Below, piece after piece: positions 21,530 through 32,323 of a DNA stretch of 64,000 nt (positions are counted from its first letter, which is position 1; each line of letters begins with the position of its first letter). The notes beneath the pieces were generated by a model that saw only the letters and a program-made list of their open reading frames with translations, had not been told where the DNA came from and did no database searches. Where the stretch lies: contig NZ_CP101809.1 in NCBI RefSeq assembly GCF_024498275.1, forward strand, positions 124,001 through 188,000. The letters run 5' to 3'. Source of the stretch: Mycoplasmoides fastidiosum (GTDB lineage: Bacteria; Bacillota_I; Bacilli_A; Mycoplasmatales; Mycoplasmoidaceae). The position numbers and the translations under genes were made by a program.

Positions 21530-23616
21530 TTAACTAGAGATAATCATCCCATTGTTAAAAATTAGAGCTAAATTTTTATTTAATACAGTTGATACATTTG
21601 ATTCATTTATTTTTAACAGCTCAATCAAAAAATTTGGCATTTGATTTAATGTATCATTGCTTATTTTTTGTAATTTATTTAATTCTGTTTTAAATTCGAT
21701 GAAACTAATTCCGTCAGTTTTATTTTTTTGAGAAAGTGTAATGTCATTAGTTGAGCAAATTGTGTTAATTATATCCATTAATGAAGATGCGCCATAAGAA
21801 GAGGAAGTTTCTGAAAAAATTTCTAAAATTTGTGAAATAGTGAAAAATAATTCTTCAGATGTCCCAAAAATTTCTAAAATTTGCTGATAATTATTCGTAA
21901 TATTTATTTGTTGATTTATTTCTTGATATTGTTTAATTATAGGGAAATAAACTTGGCCTTTTTCATCATGATTTCATAAAACAGTTTTTGTTTGCCTTCA
22001 AATTTCGTTAAATTGAATCACAAGGTCATTTCAATTTTTGATTTCTTGATCAGTTTTAAGCAAACTGTTTAATGGATCTGTTTTATAATTGGAGATTATT
22101 TTTAAAATTGCTTCTAATTGGCTTATGTTATTTTCTGTTTCTAAAAAGTGTTTTATTTTATTTTGGCTGCTTTCTCAATAACTCTTTATTTTTTTAGCAT
22201 CTTCATAAATTGTATTGTCTAAATTAGCTGCAAATAAATTTAAAGCTGAATCATTGAAATTTAATAAATTTCTGTTGTAAATTAAGATTTTAATATTTTC
22301 TGATAATTTATTGATTATCTTAATTCTATCTTTTATAAATGCATCAATTTTATAAAGCTGTAAATTAAAGTTAAATATTTTAAATCCACGATTTTTATTT
22401 AAAAAATCATTGTTAAAAAATTGATTAGAAAAACTATCAATAGGATATTTCAAAATATTTATTTTTAAACTGTTTTTAAATGTTGTTAATTTGTTGTAAA
22501 ACTGTTGTTTTGAATCATTTTCTTTTGAAATATTGTGATTAGTACTTATAAATTGTTCTAATTCTTCTGTTTGCTTATTAAATTTAAAAACAATATCTTT
22601 TAAATTTGTTAAATAATTAGTAATTTCATTTATATAAGAAAAATATTGATTTACAGTTGATAAAAATGTATTCAAATTAACTTTTGTCACTTCATCAAGC
22701 GGAGAAACAAAATTTGTTATTTGAGTTTCTAATGTTGTTTGTAATTCAACAAACGATTCATTATTTTGTTTTGCAAAAATTGATAATAAGTTATTAAATA
22801 ATGATTCAGATTGAATTGAAATTTCTTTCAAAATTTTATTGATAACATTTTTTTGCTCTGTGGATAAAATATGATTTTGATCATCTTGAATTAGTTTTAG
22901 GAGATCCTTCATTAAATTAATTTCTGGAGATATTTCTGATGGATTTGGAATTAAATTTTTATCATTTTTAGCAGAATGAAACAATTGCTTTAATTTTTCC
23001 AGAAGATCTGATTGATCAAAAAGAGTAGCTTGACTAATAAATCCTAGATCTCTTAAAAAATTTTGACTGCTCTCTGATATTTGTTTTGAGAAATAATTTT
23101 TAATTTCTGCACGGTTTAGCAAAATTTTTGCTCGTTCTTTTTGTAAACTAGTCGGATGAATATTTAAATTATTTTTTTTCTTGACAGAATTAGGTTGACT
23201 TTTTTTAGAAAAATTATCAGATTTGTGTCCAATTATTTTGGAATCTATTGATTCACTATTTTGTTCAGGAAATGAAGTCTCTTCTTTAAGAAGATCCTTA
23301 TTTTTTATATTATCTTTTACATCTGTTAAATTATTAGTTTTTGGTTTACTAGATAATTGATTTTTATTAGATTTATCATTTGAAGAATTATTTTGATTAG
23401 CTGAATTAAACGATTTTTCTTGTCTAGGTTTTTCAGATGATTTAGAAAATTCTTCTGGATTCAACTGATTTTGTGGATTTTGAGTTTGTTTTTCAGTTTG
23501 AGAATGAGAAAGCATTGGATTTTCTGCGCAGGCTGATAAAATCATGCTTCCCAAAAAATTAAATTTAAATTGATTAATTTTAATTTGTTAGATTTAAAAT
23601 AATTAATTTTTTTCAT
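21530..23616 (-). pseudogene. Array lipoprotein, paralogue 6 (frameshift inside the signal peptide)
   Basis: The ATG at 23616 starts MKKINYFKSNKLKLINLNLIF. Then a T6 run (plus-strand A6 at 23553-23558) shifts the frame; with T7 it would continue LGSMILSACAEN, a perfect lipobox. Downstream, one frame is open from there to TAA at 21530 (695 residues repaired). The body matches paralogues 3-5 (FISQATLFDQSDLLEKLKQLF, IYNRNLLNFNDSALNLFAANL) and ends LALIFNNGMIISS. The TATAAT found upstream of the other members is replaced here by AATTAGATCTAAT, so transcription may also be lost. A TTG-started product lacking most of the signal peptide is the only simple alternative. Confidence 0.8.
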
Positions 23617-23726
23617 TAATAAGTAATTTCTATGATTTTAAAAAACAATTAAATTTTTACAAATTTAATTTAATTAGATCTAATTAAACTTTTTAATTAT
23701 TTAAAAATTTATTTTTAAATGAAATA

Positions 23727-23761
23727 CAAAAAATCAAGTCAATTGTTTAACGACTTGATTT
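23727..23761 (-). terminator. Terminator of lipoprotein paralogue 7
   Basis: A stem AAATCAAGTC (23731-23740) pairs with GACTTGATTT (23752-23761) and A-rich sequence to its left gives T residues on the minus strand. It begins 7 bases after the stop of paralogue 7. Confidence 0.75.
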
Positions 23762-23767
23762 AATTTT

Positions 23768-25666
23768 TTATTTGCCATAATTAAATTGTTCGGCTAATTC
23801 AAAAGTTAATTTATCTTTTTGTGACAAAAGATTGGATCTTGATAAGCTTCCAATAATTGTGAATATCTTTTGTGAAAGTTTAGGATTAGCAGAATTTGTT
23901 CTCGAATTATTGGTCTGTAATTTTTCTAGTTCTGTTTTCAACTTATTAAAAGAAAAATTTTCATTTGAGTGAGTTTGAGTATTTTCCTTTTTAATTAGTT
24001 CATCTAATTTTTGTATGAAAGTTTCAATATTTGGAGTTCTTGCTATATCTGGATCAACTGATTCGGGCCTAAATAACGAATCTTCAGAAATATCAAAATC
24101 ATCAGAATCTTCAAATGCTAAAAAAATATTCCGATCAGAGCTCACAAAGGTAATAATCTTAAAATAAAAATGGCTAAATTCATTAATTTTTGCAGATATT
24201 TTCAAAATATCTTGGTAGTTAGATGAATTTAAAATTAGAGCATCTAATTCCCTTGCTAAATTTAAAAAAGGATAAATAATTTCTTTATTACTATTTTCAA
24301 TTCAGATAAATTTTTTAAATTTTTCTCATTTATCTTTGAATTCAGCTAATTCTGTAGATAATTTATTTTCAGTATCGTTGTCAGAAATTTTTTTAATTTC
24401 TTCTAAAGTACTTTTAACATTGGTATCAGTTTGATTATCTGTAGTTAAGAGATTGTAGATGTTGTCACTAATTTCACTCTTTTCAATATTTTTCAAAATT
24501 GCAATATCTTCTGGAAGCATCACATCAAGATTTAATGCTAATAAATTGATGGCCTCTGAATTATTTACTAGTAGATTTTTATTAAAAACAATTGTTTTAA
24601 CAGTCTTATTTAACTGCAAACTAATTTCTTTGTATTCAAATAAAATTTTTTGAATTTCACCAAGTAAAGAAGAATCAAGATCGATGGAATTGGGATCTTT
24701 GTTGTTTTGTGTTCTGTCTTTCAAAAATAAAACTTGTTGTTCTAAAATATCTAGGAAATTTTTAAAATTTTTAGAAAAGCCATTACTATTGGTGAAAAGA
24801 CTGGAATGATTAGTTATAAAATTTTTTGCTTCTTTTAATCATGATTCTAAATTAATAATGGTTGTTTCAATAATTTCAATTTTATCTGCAAGAATCTTTA
24901 ATTTTTTAAAATAACTATCTTGCCCACTTAAAATTTCACTCAAAATTTGTTCTAAATCATTAGGTTGAGCTATTAAATATTTATGAATTGCCAAAATAAA
25001 ACTATCACTTGTTGTTTTCAGATTATGTTCTGATTTATCACGAATAAGATCAGTAATCTGTTTAACTAAATTTTCAGATTTATCTATCAACTGATTGAAA
25101 ATGGATTCAAAATTATCTTTTTCTTGAGTTCCGAAATTATTTATTTCACTTTTTAGTTGTTGTATTAAATTTGGTAAATTAGTTGGGGAAACTTCTTGGG
25201 ACTGTCTGGAAATATATTGGGGTAGAGATGTTGATTTTTGAATGTTTAAATATGGCAATGCCTTATTAACTGTTTCATTATTCTTAAAAGAAGCTGCTAG
25301 ATCTAAAATATCAAAAAAAGAGTTAAAAATTTGATCTCTGCTTGAACGATTTTCATATTCCAATAAGTTCTGAAAATCTTCATTATGAACTAAAGCTTGT
25401 GCTCTTGAAATTTGTTCTTGATTAGCTCTTGGAATTCTTGGAGTTTTAGAATCAGATTTAGAGTTTGTTTGGGCATCGTCTGATTGGGAGTTGTTATCAT
25501 TTTTGATGTTGTTATTTGATTCAGAATGATTAGATTCAGAATCATCACTAGGTTTTTGAATTTGTGTTTGTGCAGCACAAGCTGACAATAAGACACTACT
25601 CACAAACCCAAAGTTTAAACCAGCAAATTGTAGTTTGCTTGATTTAAAAAGATTGATTTTTTTCAT
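23768..25666 (-). CDS. Array lipoprotein, paralogue 7 (intact)
   Basis: One frame of 632 residues runs from ATG 25666 to TAA 23768 with TGA as Trp. The signal is MKKINLFKSSKLQFAGLNFGFVSS with lipobox LSAC. A linker of Ser/Asn/Asp/Gln follows, then NEDFQNLLEYENRSSRDQIF, the opening of the helical body in this subfamily. VFNKNLLVNNSEAINLLALN and NSSNYQDILKISAKINEF are the shared blocks, and the end is LTFELAEQFNYGK. It is the first intact gene after the broken paralogues 2-6. It is presumed anchored on the outer face of the membrane by a diacylglyceryl-Cys. No enzymatic motif is visible; roles in adhesion or antigenic display are only inferred. Confidence 0.87.
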
Positions 25667-25727
25667 TAAATAAATTTTCTTTTAAACTTGCTTTCTTATA
25701 TTTTCGAAAATATAAGAATTAAATCTA

Positions 25728-25733
25728 ATTATA
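25728..25733 (-). promoter_or_regulatory. -10 box of lipoprotein paralogue 7
   Basis: TATAAT on the minus strand, 62 bases before the ATG at 25666. Confidence 0.6.
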
Positions 25734-25780
25734 ATGATGAATTTTTTTCTGACATTAAGAATTTAACTATGGAAAAATAA

Positions 25781-25814
25781 CAAAAAAAACAAACCAACTA
25801 AGTTGGTTAGTTTT
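25781..25814 (-). terminator. Terminator of lipoprotein paralogue 8
   Basis: The palindrome AACCAACT-A-AGTTGGTT, with an A8 run on the left, gives a hairpin plus T run on the minus strand right after the stop of paralogue 8. Confidence 0.8.
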
Positions 25815-25817
25815 AAT

Positions 25818-27899
25818 CTATGCTCTTCCGTAATTGAATTTTTCAGCCAATTCTAATGTTAATTTATTTTTCTCAGTTAAAACATTTAAATCTAATAATT
25901 TTGCAAGAATTTCAGATACTTTTGATAGAAAATTAGCATTACCATTTCTTAATTCTAAATCATCATTTTGCAATTTTTCCAATTCAGTCTTTAACTTAGC
26001 AAAAGAGAAATCATTGTTTGTTGGAGTGTCATTTTTTTCTTGCTTAATTAGTGTATCCAACTTTTGCATGAAGATATTAATTTCTGAAGTTTCTTCTTCA
26101 ATTTCTGAAATGGAATCATCTCAAGAAATACTAAAATAATCAACATCTTCAAATCCTAAAAAATTATCTTTATTTTGACTTACAAAATTAGTGATTTTAG
26201 AATAAATATTGCTAATTTCGTTAATTATTGCAGATATTTTTAGAACGTCTTGATAACTAGATGCTTTTAAAATTTGATTATCCAATTCTTTAGCTAATTC
26301 TATGAAAGGAAAAATAGTTTCTTGTTCGTTTCTTGTTTCCCAAATTAGTTTTTTAAAGGTTTTTCATTTTATTTGAAAATCACCTAATTCTGTGGTTAAT
26401 TTGTGATTTGTATCAGCATCAGAAATTTTTTGAATTTTCTCTAAAACAGTTTTAATACTTGTTTGATTTTGATCTACGTTTGTTAAAACATCATAAATAC
26501 TTTTATTGTCTTGGTTTTTATCGGCTATTTTTAAAGCATTAATATCATTATTCAATATTTTGTTGGAATTTAATGCTAATAAATTAATTGCCTCTGCATC
26601 GTTAATCAATAAATTTTTATTGAAAACAATTAATTGAACAGTTTTAGATAATTCATTCTTTATTATTTCATATTGTTCTAAAATTTGCTGAATTTCGCCA
26701 AGTAAAGAACTATCTGACTTTAATTTATCGGGATCAGAGTCATTTTTATTTCTGTTGATTAGAAATAAAACTTGATTTTCCAAAGCATCTAAAAAATTTT
26801 GAAAATTATTCAAAAAATTTTCATTGTCATCATTGTGGCTAAATAAACTGCTATTAATATTTTTAAAATTTTTTATTTCTTTTAGTGCTGATTCAAGGCG
26901 AATGATACTTTCTTTAATAATAATTATTTTGTTAGCTAATAAATTTAGGTTTTCAAAATAAGTTTCCTGATTTTTTAAAACTTCTCCTAATACTTGTTCT
27001 AAATCTTGAGGGGGTGCTGTTAAATATTTTTGAATACTTGAAATAAAATCATTTTGATTTCTTTGAAGATTATCTTGTGAATTATCATCTAGAATTCCAT
27101 TGATTTTTGTAATTAAATCCTCAGTATTTGTAATTAGTTTATTAAAAATAGTTTCAAAATTAGTTCTTTGGTTTTTATTTTCAGTTTTTGTAAAAATTCC
27201 ACCAATTCCAGATTTTAATTGTTCTAATAAATTTGGAATTTTAATTACTGGTGTGGATTTTGATTGTCTGCTAAAAAACTTATGCCGATTTTTTTGTTTG
27301 TCAATATTTAAGGAAGATAATGTTTTTTCTACTACACGGTTATTCTTGAAAGAAAACGATAAACTCAAATTATCAAACAAATTGTAAAAAATTCGATCTC
27401 TATTTGTACGGTTTTCATACTCTAACAAATGCTGAAATTCTTTATTTTTAACTAAAACTTCTATTTCTTCAATTTGTTTGTGGCTGGCTCTTGCAATAGT
27501 ATTTTTTTTATCAGATTTTGAATCTGTTTTAGCACTATTAAAATTATTTTTTTGAGGGCTATTATTGATTTTGGATTTTAAATCAGATTCATTATATGAA
27601 TCTGATTGATTATCACTGGGGTGATCGGACGGAAAGTTATCATCAATTTGGGACTGTTTATTTGAATCTAGATTAGATTGAGACTTTGGATTATTTTTAT
27701 TATTATTTGAATAATCAATTGAAGAATTTTTGTTGTGTCCTGAATCATTGCTTAATTTGGAATTGGTTTCAGATTTGTTATCATATTTTTGCGACTGAAC
27801 TTGTTGTGAACAGGCTGATAATACAAAATTACTTATTAACCCAAAACTTAAAATACATAGTCAAAGTTTACTAAATTTAAAAAGTCTATTTTTTTTCAT
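25818..27899 (-). CDS. Array lipoprotein, paralogue 8 (intact)
   Basis: I followed the N-terminal part codon by codon: the frame is open from ATG 27899 to the TAA at 25818, giving 693 residues. The ATG is followed by A8, yet the frame is intact. The signal ends in lipobox LSAC (ISNFVLSACSQQ). A very long Asn/Ser/Asp/Lys linker spans residues 32-140. EFQHLLEYENRTNRDRIF opens the body, LINDAEAINLLALN and ASSYQDVLKISAIINEI are the shared blocks, and the end is LTLELAEKFNYGRA. Promoter and terminator are both present. It is closest by eye to paralogues 7, 9 and 10. Confidence 0.87.
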
Positions 27900-27954
27900 T
27901 AAATATTTTTTCTTTTAATTTTTCACATTGCATAAAATGTAGAAACTAATTTTA

Positions 27955-27960
27955 ATTATA
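27955..27960 (-). promoter_or_regulatory. -10 box of lipoprotein paralogue 8
   Basis: TATAAT on the minus strand, 56 bases before the ATG at 27899, in a TTTTAATTATA context repeated before paralogue 9. Confidence 0.6.
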
Positions 27961-28009
27961 CTGGTAAGTAGTATTTTCGATATTAAGAAAGTTTCAATAT
28001 TAAAAAATC

Positions 28010-28048
28010 TTAAAAACAAACCAATCAATCAATGATTGGTTTGTTTTT
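28010..28048 (-). terminator. Terminator of lipoprotein paralogue 9
   Basis: A 16-bp stem (28012-28027 with 28033-28048) runs AAAAACAAACCAATCA / TGATTGGTTTGTTTTT, giving a strong hairpin with a T tail on the minus strand. Confidence 0.88.
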
Positions 28049-28051
28049 AAT

Positions 28052-30055
28052 TTATTTTCTTCCAAAATGAAATTTTTCGGCTAATTCAGAATGTAATTTA
28101 TTTTTCTGAGTGAAAAGATTTAAATTTGTTAACTTTAAAATAAACGTAGATATTTTTGATGAGGGATTAAGGCTGTTGTCCCTAAATTCTCAATCATCAT
28201 CTTGTAATTTTTCTAATTCATTTTTTAGTTTGGTAAAAGAAAAATTAGCATTTGTTGGAGTCTCAGTTTTTTCTTTTTTTATTAATTCATCTAATTTTTG
28301 CATGAAAGTTTTCAACTCTGACATTGCTTCTTCATTGACTAAAGGAGTCTCTCTTTGAAATAATTCATTAAAAAAATCTGTATCTTCACGTTCTGCAAAA
28401 ACATTTTCTTTAGTGCTTACAAAGTGAGTAATTTTAGAATAGAAATTTCTGATTTCATTAATGATTGCAGATATTGTTAATACATTTTGATAAGTAGATG
28501 CTTTGTTAATTTCATCACTCAATTTTTTAGCTAGATTTATAAAAGGATAAATGGTTTTTGTTTGATGATTGTTTTCTCAAATTAATTTTTTAAATGATTC
28601 TCATCTAGATTTAAATTCATCTAATTTTGTATCTAATTGGTGTTGATTATCAGCATCTGAAATTTTTTTGATTTCTTCAAAAATAGTTTGAAAACTAGGC
28701 TCAGACTCATTTTTAATTGTTAAAGTATTGTAGAGATTTTTTTCTTTATCTACTTCTTTCAAATTATTTACATCGTTATTAAAAGTTGTATTAATATTTA
28801 ATGCTAATAAATTAATTGCCTCTGAATTATTAGTTAATAAATTCTTATTGAAAACTATTACTTGAAGAATTTTATGCAATTCACTTTTAAATTTCTTATA
28901 GTCACTTAAAATCATTTGAACTCTATCAAGTAAAGAATTATCAGAAGTATTAGTATTAGGTGCTGAATTATTAGATGAAAGTAAAACTTGTTGTTCTAAA
29001 GTGTTTAAAAGACTTTGTAAATCGTTTGTAAAATCTTTATCAGTTTCATTATTAACAAAAAGATTATTATTAGCTGATTTAAAGGCATTAATCTCTTTTA
29101 ATAAAGATTTAAGATTCATAATATTTTTTTCAATAGCAGATAATTTATCAGCAAGCAATTTTATCTGATTGAAATAATTTTGTTCTTCTTGTAAAATTTG
29201 ACCTAATACTTCTTGTAGATTCTGAGATTCAGTATTTAAATATTTATGAACACTCATAATAAAATCATTTTTAGTTTTTTCAAAAACACTATCTGAATTA
29301 TCACTTATAAAATCATTAATGTTTTGGGTTAAGTTTTCAATGTTTGTGATTAATTTTTGAAAAAGTGATTGAAAACCGGTTCTTTGATTTTCATTTTCTT
29401 GTTTTGAAAAAACATTATCAATTTTAGATTTTAGCTGCGTTATTAAAGATGAAATTGGAGTTGTTGTAGTTATAATTTTGTTTGCTTGTTTTCTAACAAA
29501 AGAACCCCAATTAAGTTCAGGTTTTTGAATATTTAAATAAGGCAATATTTTTTCAATTATTCTATCGTTATTAAAAACTTCCACTAAATTTAGAAAATTA
29601 AAATAATAAGTATAAATTAGATTTTTATTTTCGCGGTTTTCGTATTCTAATAAATGTTGAAATTCTTTGCTATTAACTAAAAGTTTTGTTGTTGCTATTT
29701 GTTCTGCACTAGCTCTTGGAGTCTGGGGTTTTGTATTATCAGATTTTTCATTTTTTTTGGGAATATTAGGTTGGTCTGCTTGGGTATTGTTGTTAGTTTC
29801 AGCATCATTCCCAGAATTTGAATTAGCTTCTGGACGAGAATTTGTTTGGCTATTATTTGCTTGATTGCTATTATTAGTTTGGGAATTATTATTTGAATCA
29901 GATTTAGAATTAAATTGTGGAGATTCAGTTTGGTTATTAGATTTTTGATTTTGTATTTGTTCAGCACAAGCTGATAAAACAAAACTAGTTATAAAACTGA
30001 AAATGAAACTAGTCAATCAAAGCTGACTAGATTTAAAAAAGTTAAATTTTTTCAT
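28052..30055 (-). CDS. Array lipoprotein, paralogue 9 (intact)
   Basis: The single frame runs from ATG 30055 to TAA 28052, 667 residues with TGA as Trp. The signal MKKFNFFKSSQLWLTSFIFSF ends in lipobox LSAC. The linker (residues 30-95) is built from Asn/Ser/Gln/Thr. The body starts at SKEFQHLLEYENRENKNLIY. VFNKNLLTNNSEAINLLALN and ASTYQNVLTISAIINEI are the family blocks, and the end is HSELAEKFHFGRK, where the usual FNYG reads FHFG. Its own promoter and a strong terminator make it monocistronic. Function unknown; surface exposure inferred from the lipobox. Confidence 0.87.
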
Positions 30056-30114
30056 TGAAATGAATTTTCTTTTTAATTTTTCTAACATCGAATTAAAATC
30101 AGAAATTAATTTTA

Positions 30115-30120
30115 ATTATA
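30115..30120 (-). promoter_or_regulatory. -10 box of lipoprotein paralogue 9
   Basis: TATAAT on the minus strand, 60 bases before the ATG at 30055. Confidence 0.6.
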
Positions 30121-30169
30121 AAGATGTAATATTATTTTTTCTTATTAAGAATTTAGCTGCTAGTAGATT

Positions 30170-30207
30170 AAAAAAACAAACCAATTTTGAATTGGTTTGT
30201 TTTTTTA
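30170..30207 (-). terminator. Terminator of lipoprotein paralogue 10
   Basis: A long, almost perfect hairpin (AAAAAACAAACCAATT, short TTG loop, complementary arm) is followed by T residues on the minus strand, directly after the stop of paralogue 10. Confidence 0.88.
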
Positions 30208-30208
30208 A

Positions 30209-32155
30209 TTATTGTTTTCCGTAATTAAATTTTTTGGCTAATTCAAGGTTCAATTTATTTTTCTGCATTAGAAGATTATACTTTGAAAGTTTGTTAATAG
30301 ATATAACCACTTCTGATAAGGAAGTGAAATTATCAGTTTTAAACTCTCATCCATCATTTTGTAGTTTCACTAATTCGGTTTTGAGTTTAGTAAATGAGAA
30401 ACTATCGCTTGTTTGAGTTTGACTGCCTTCTTGTTTAATTAATGCATCTAATTTTTCCATGAAAGTTTTAAATTCAGGGATTGTTGTTACATCTTCTGGT
30501 TTAGGATTCTCTGATGGAATACTAAAATAATCAGTACCATCAAAATTTGCAAAAGAATTCTCTTTTGTACTCACAAAATTTGTGATTTGAAAATATCGAC
30601 TTCTAATTTCATTAATTAATGCAGATACTTTTAATACATCCCGATAAGTTGAGGATTGTTCAATTGCTTCATCTAATTGTTTTGCTAAATTTACAAATGG
30701 ATAAGTAGTTTTTTGTTTGTTATCTACTTCTCAAAGTATTTTTTTAAACTTTTCTCACTTATTCTTAAATTCATGTAATTCATTTTCTAATTTGTTTTGT
30801 TTATCAGCATCTGCAAGTTTTTTAATTGCTTCTGTAATGATTTGGAAACTATTTTGGGATTGAGTTGTAGTTGTCAAAATATCATAAAGTTTTTTATTAT
30901 TTTGATCACTATTAACTTTTTTCAAACTAACTACATCACTATCAAGGATTGTATCAATATTTAGTGCTAATAAGTTAATTGCTTCTGAATTATTAATTAA
31001 TAAATTTTTATTAAAGGTGATTATTTGAACAGTTTCTTGTAATTCGTTTGTAATTTTTTTATAATCATGCAAAATTTTTTGAATTCTTTCAAGTAAAGAA
31101 TTGCCAAAATAAATTACATCATTATCTACATGGGTTTGTGTTTTGTTATTTAAAAGTAATACTTGATTTTCTAAAGTATTTAGAAAATTTTGCAAGTCAT
31201 TTATAAAGCCATTATCTTCACTATTGTTAGTGAAAAGATCATTATTGTTAGTTTGAAAATCTTTTATTTTTTTTAATGTTACCTGAAGATCAATAATACT
31301 TTTTTCAATAAAAAGTAGTTTATCAGCAAGTAACCTTACTTGATTTAAATAGTTTTCTTGATCCTGTAAAACCTGAATTAGTGATTTTTCTGAAGCTTCG
31401 GGTGTAATAGTTAAATATTTGTGAATATTAGAAATAAATTTATCCTGTTTGTTTCGTAAATCTTCTTTTGAACCATCGTTAACAAAATTAGTGATTTTTT
31501 GAATTAAATTCTGAATATTTGTGTTTAATTCTTCAAAATAAGATTGAAAACTGGATTTTTGAACTCTATTTTCTTCTTTTGTAAAAACACTATTAATTTT
31601 AGATTTTAGTTGATCTATTAACGATGAAATTGTAGTTATTTTTGTTGATTCAGTATGTTTAACTAAAATGGGGAAATTAAACTTGGGTTTTTGAATATTG
31701 AAATATGGGAGTACATTTTGAATTGTATCATCGGCATTGAAGATATCTTGCAAACTTAAAGTATCAAAGAAGAAGGAAAAAATTCGATCTCTATTGCCAC
31801 GATTTTCATATTCTAATAAATGTTGAAATTCTTTACTGTTGACCAGAGTTTCTGTTTTGGTAATTTGTTCTTTAGTAGCTTTTGGGAAAAAAGGAGCTTT
31901 AGTATCAGATTTGGGATCTGTTTTATTATTAGATTGATCGGATTGATAATTCTTATCATTTTTAGAATCTGTATTTGTATCAGGACTGGACTTAGATTTA
32001 GAAGCAGAATTAGGTTGAGAGGATTCAGTATTATTCTCAGATTTCTGAGTGGGTGTTTGTGTAGCACAAGCAGATAAAATAAGACTACTTATAAAGCCTA
32101 AACCTAAACTAGTTAATCATAATTGGCTAGTTTTAAAAAGGTTAATTTTTTTCAT
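30209..32155 (-). CDS. Array lipoprotein, paralogue 10 (intact, first gene of the array)
   Basis: One frame of 648 residues runs from ATG 32155 to TAA 30209. The signal MKKINLFKTSQLWLTSLGLGF has lipobox LSAC. A Ser/Asn/Asp/Lys linker covers about residues 32-95. The body begins NSKEFQHLLEYENRGNRDRIF. LINNSEAINLLALNIDT and SSTYRDVLKVSALINEI are family blocks, and the end is LNLELAKKFNYGKQ. It is the most upstream member in the transcription direction and, with paralogues 7-9, belongs to the intact subfamily. Function unknown. Confidence 0.87.
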
Positions 32156-32217
32156 GGAAATGAATTTTCTTTTTAATATTGTTTTTCACATTTCATTAAA
32201 TGTAGAAGATAATTTAG

Positions 32218-32223
32218 ATTATA
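32218..32223 (-). promoter_or_regulatory. -10 box of lipoprotein paralogue 10
   Basis: TATAAT on the minus strand, 63 bases before the ATG at 32155. Confidence 0.6.
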
Positions 32224-32283
32224 AAGACCAAGTATCATTTTTTCATTTAAATAAAATCCTATGCTCTAAAGAGGGAAAACTAC

Positions 32284-32322
32284 AAATAAAAAAACAGCCT
32301 TTAACTAAGCTGTTTTTATTTG
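32284..32322 (-). terminator. Terminator of the 902-residue lipoprotein gene
   Basis: AAATAAAAAAACAGC pairs with GCTGTTTTTATTT across a 10-base loop, with a T-rich tail on the minus strand, immediately after the stop at 32324. Confidence 0.8.
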
Positions 32323-32323
32323 C

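Larger units (their letters stand above)
10567..32155 (-). repeat. Tandem array of ten paralogous lipoprotein genes
   Basis: Ten minus-strand genes in a row appear to share one architecture: lipobox signal peptide, polar low-complexity linker, helical body, a Y-x-x-[IV]-L block and a C-terminal F-N-x-G ending. Two subfamilies are visible: paralogues 3-6 (body with NLDVLSQVAYFDQSELIEQLKQL, ending LALIFNNGK) and paralogues 7-10 (body with EFQHLLEYENR, ending LAEKFNYG). Paralogues 1 and 2 are more diverged and 2 is short. Most units have their own -10 box, and many end in a hairpin. Intergenic gaps are 149-215 bases. Repeated local duplication followed by divergence is inferred. Confidence 0.85.

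Noticed and set aside
25390-25596. Alternative Leu/Ile-rich frames inside the linkers (also near 29695 and 31813)
   Set aside because: They are shifted readings of the AAT/TCT-rich linkers of intact lipoproteins; the true frame is open through the region.
10567-32155. CRISPR array or insertion sequences in the repetitive region
   Set aside because: The repetition is diverged coding sequence and linkers; no regularly spaced identical repeats, no transposase and no terminal inverted repeats were seen.
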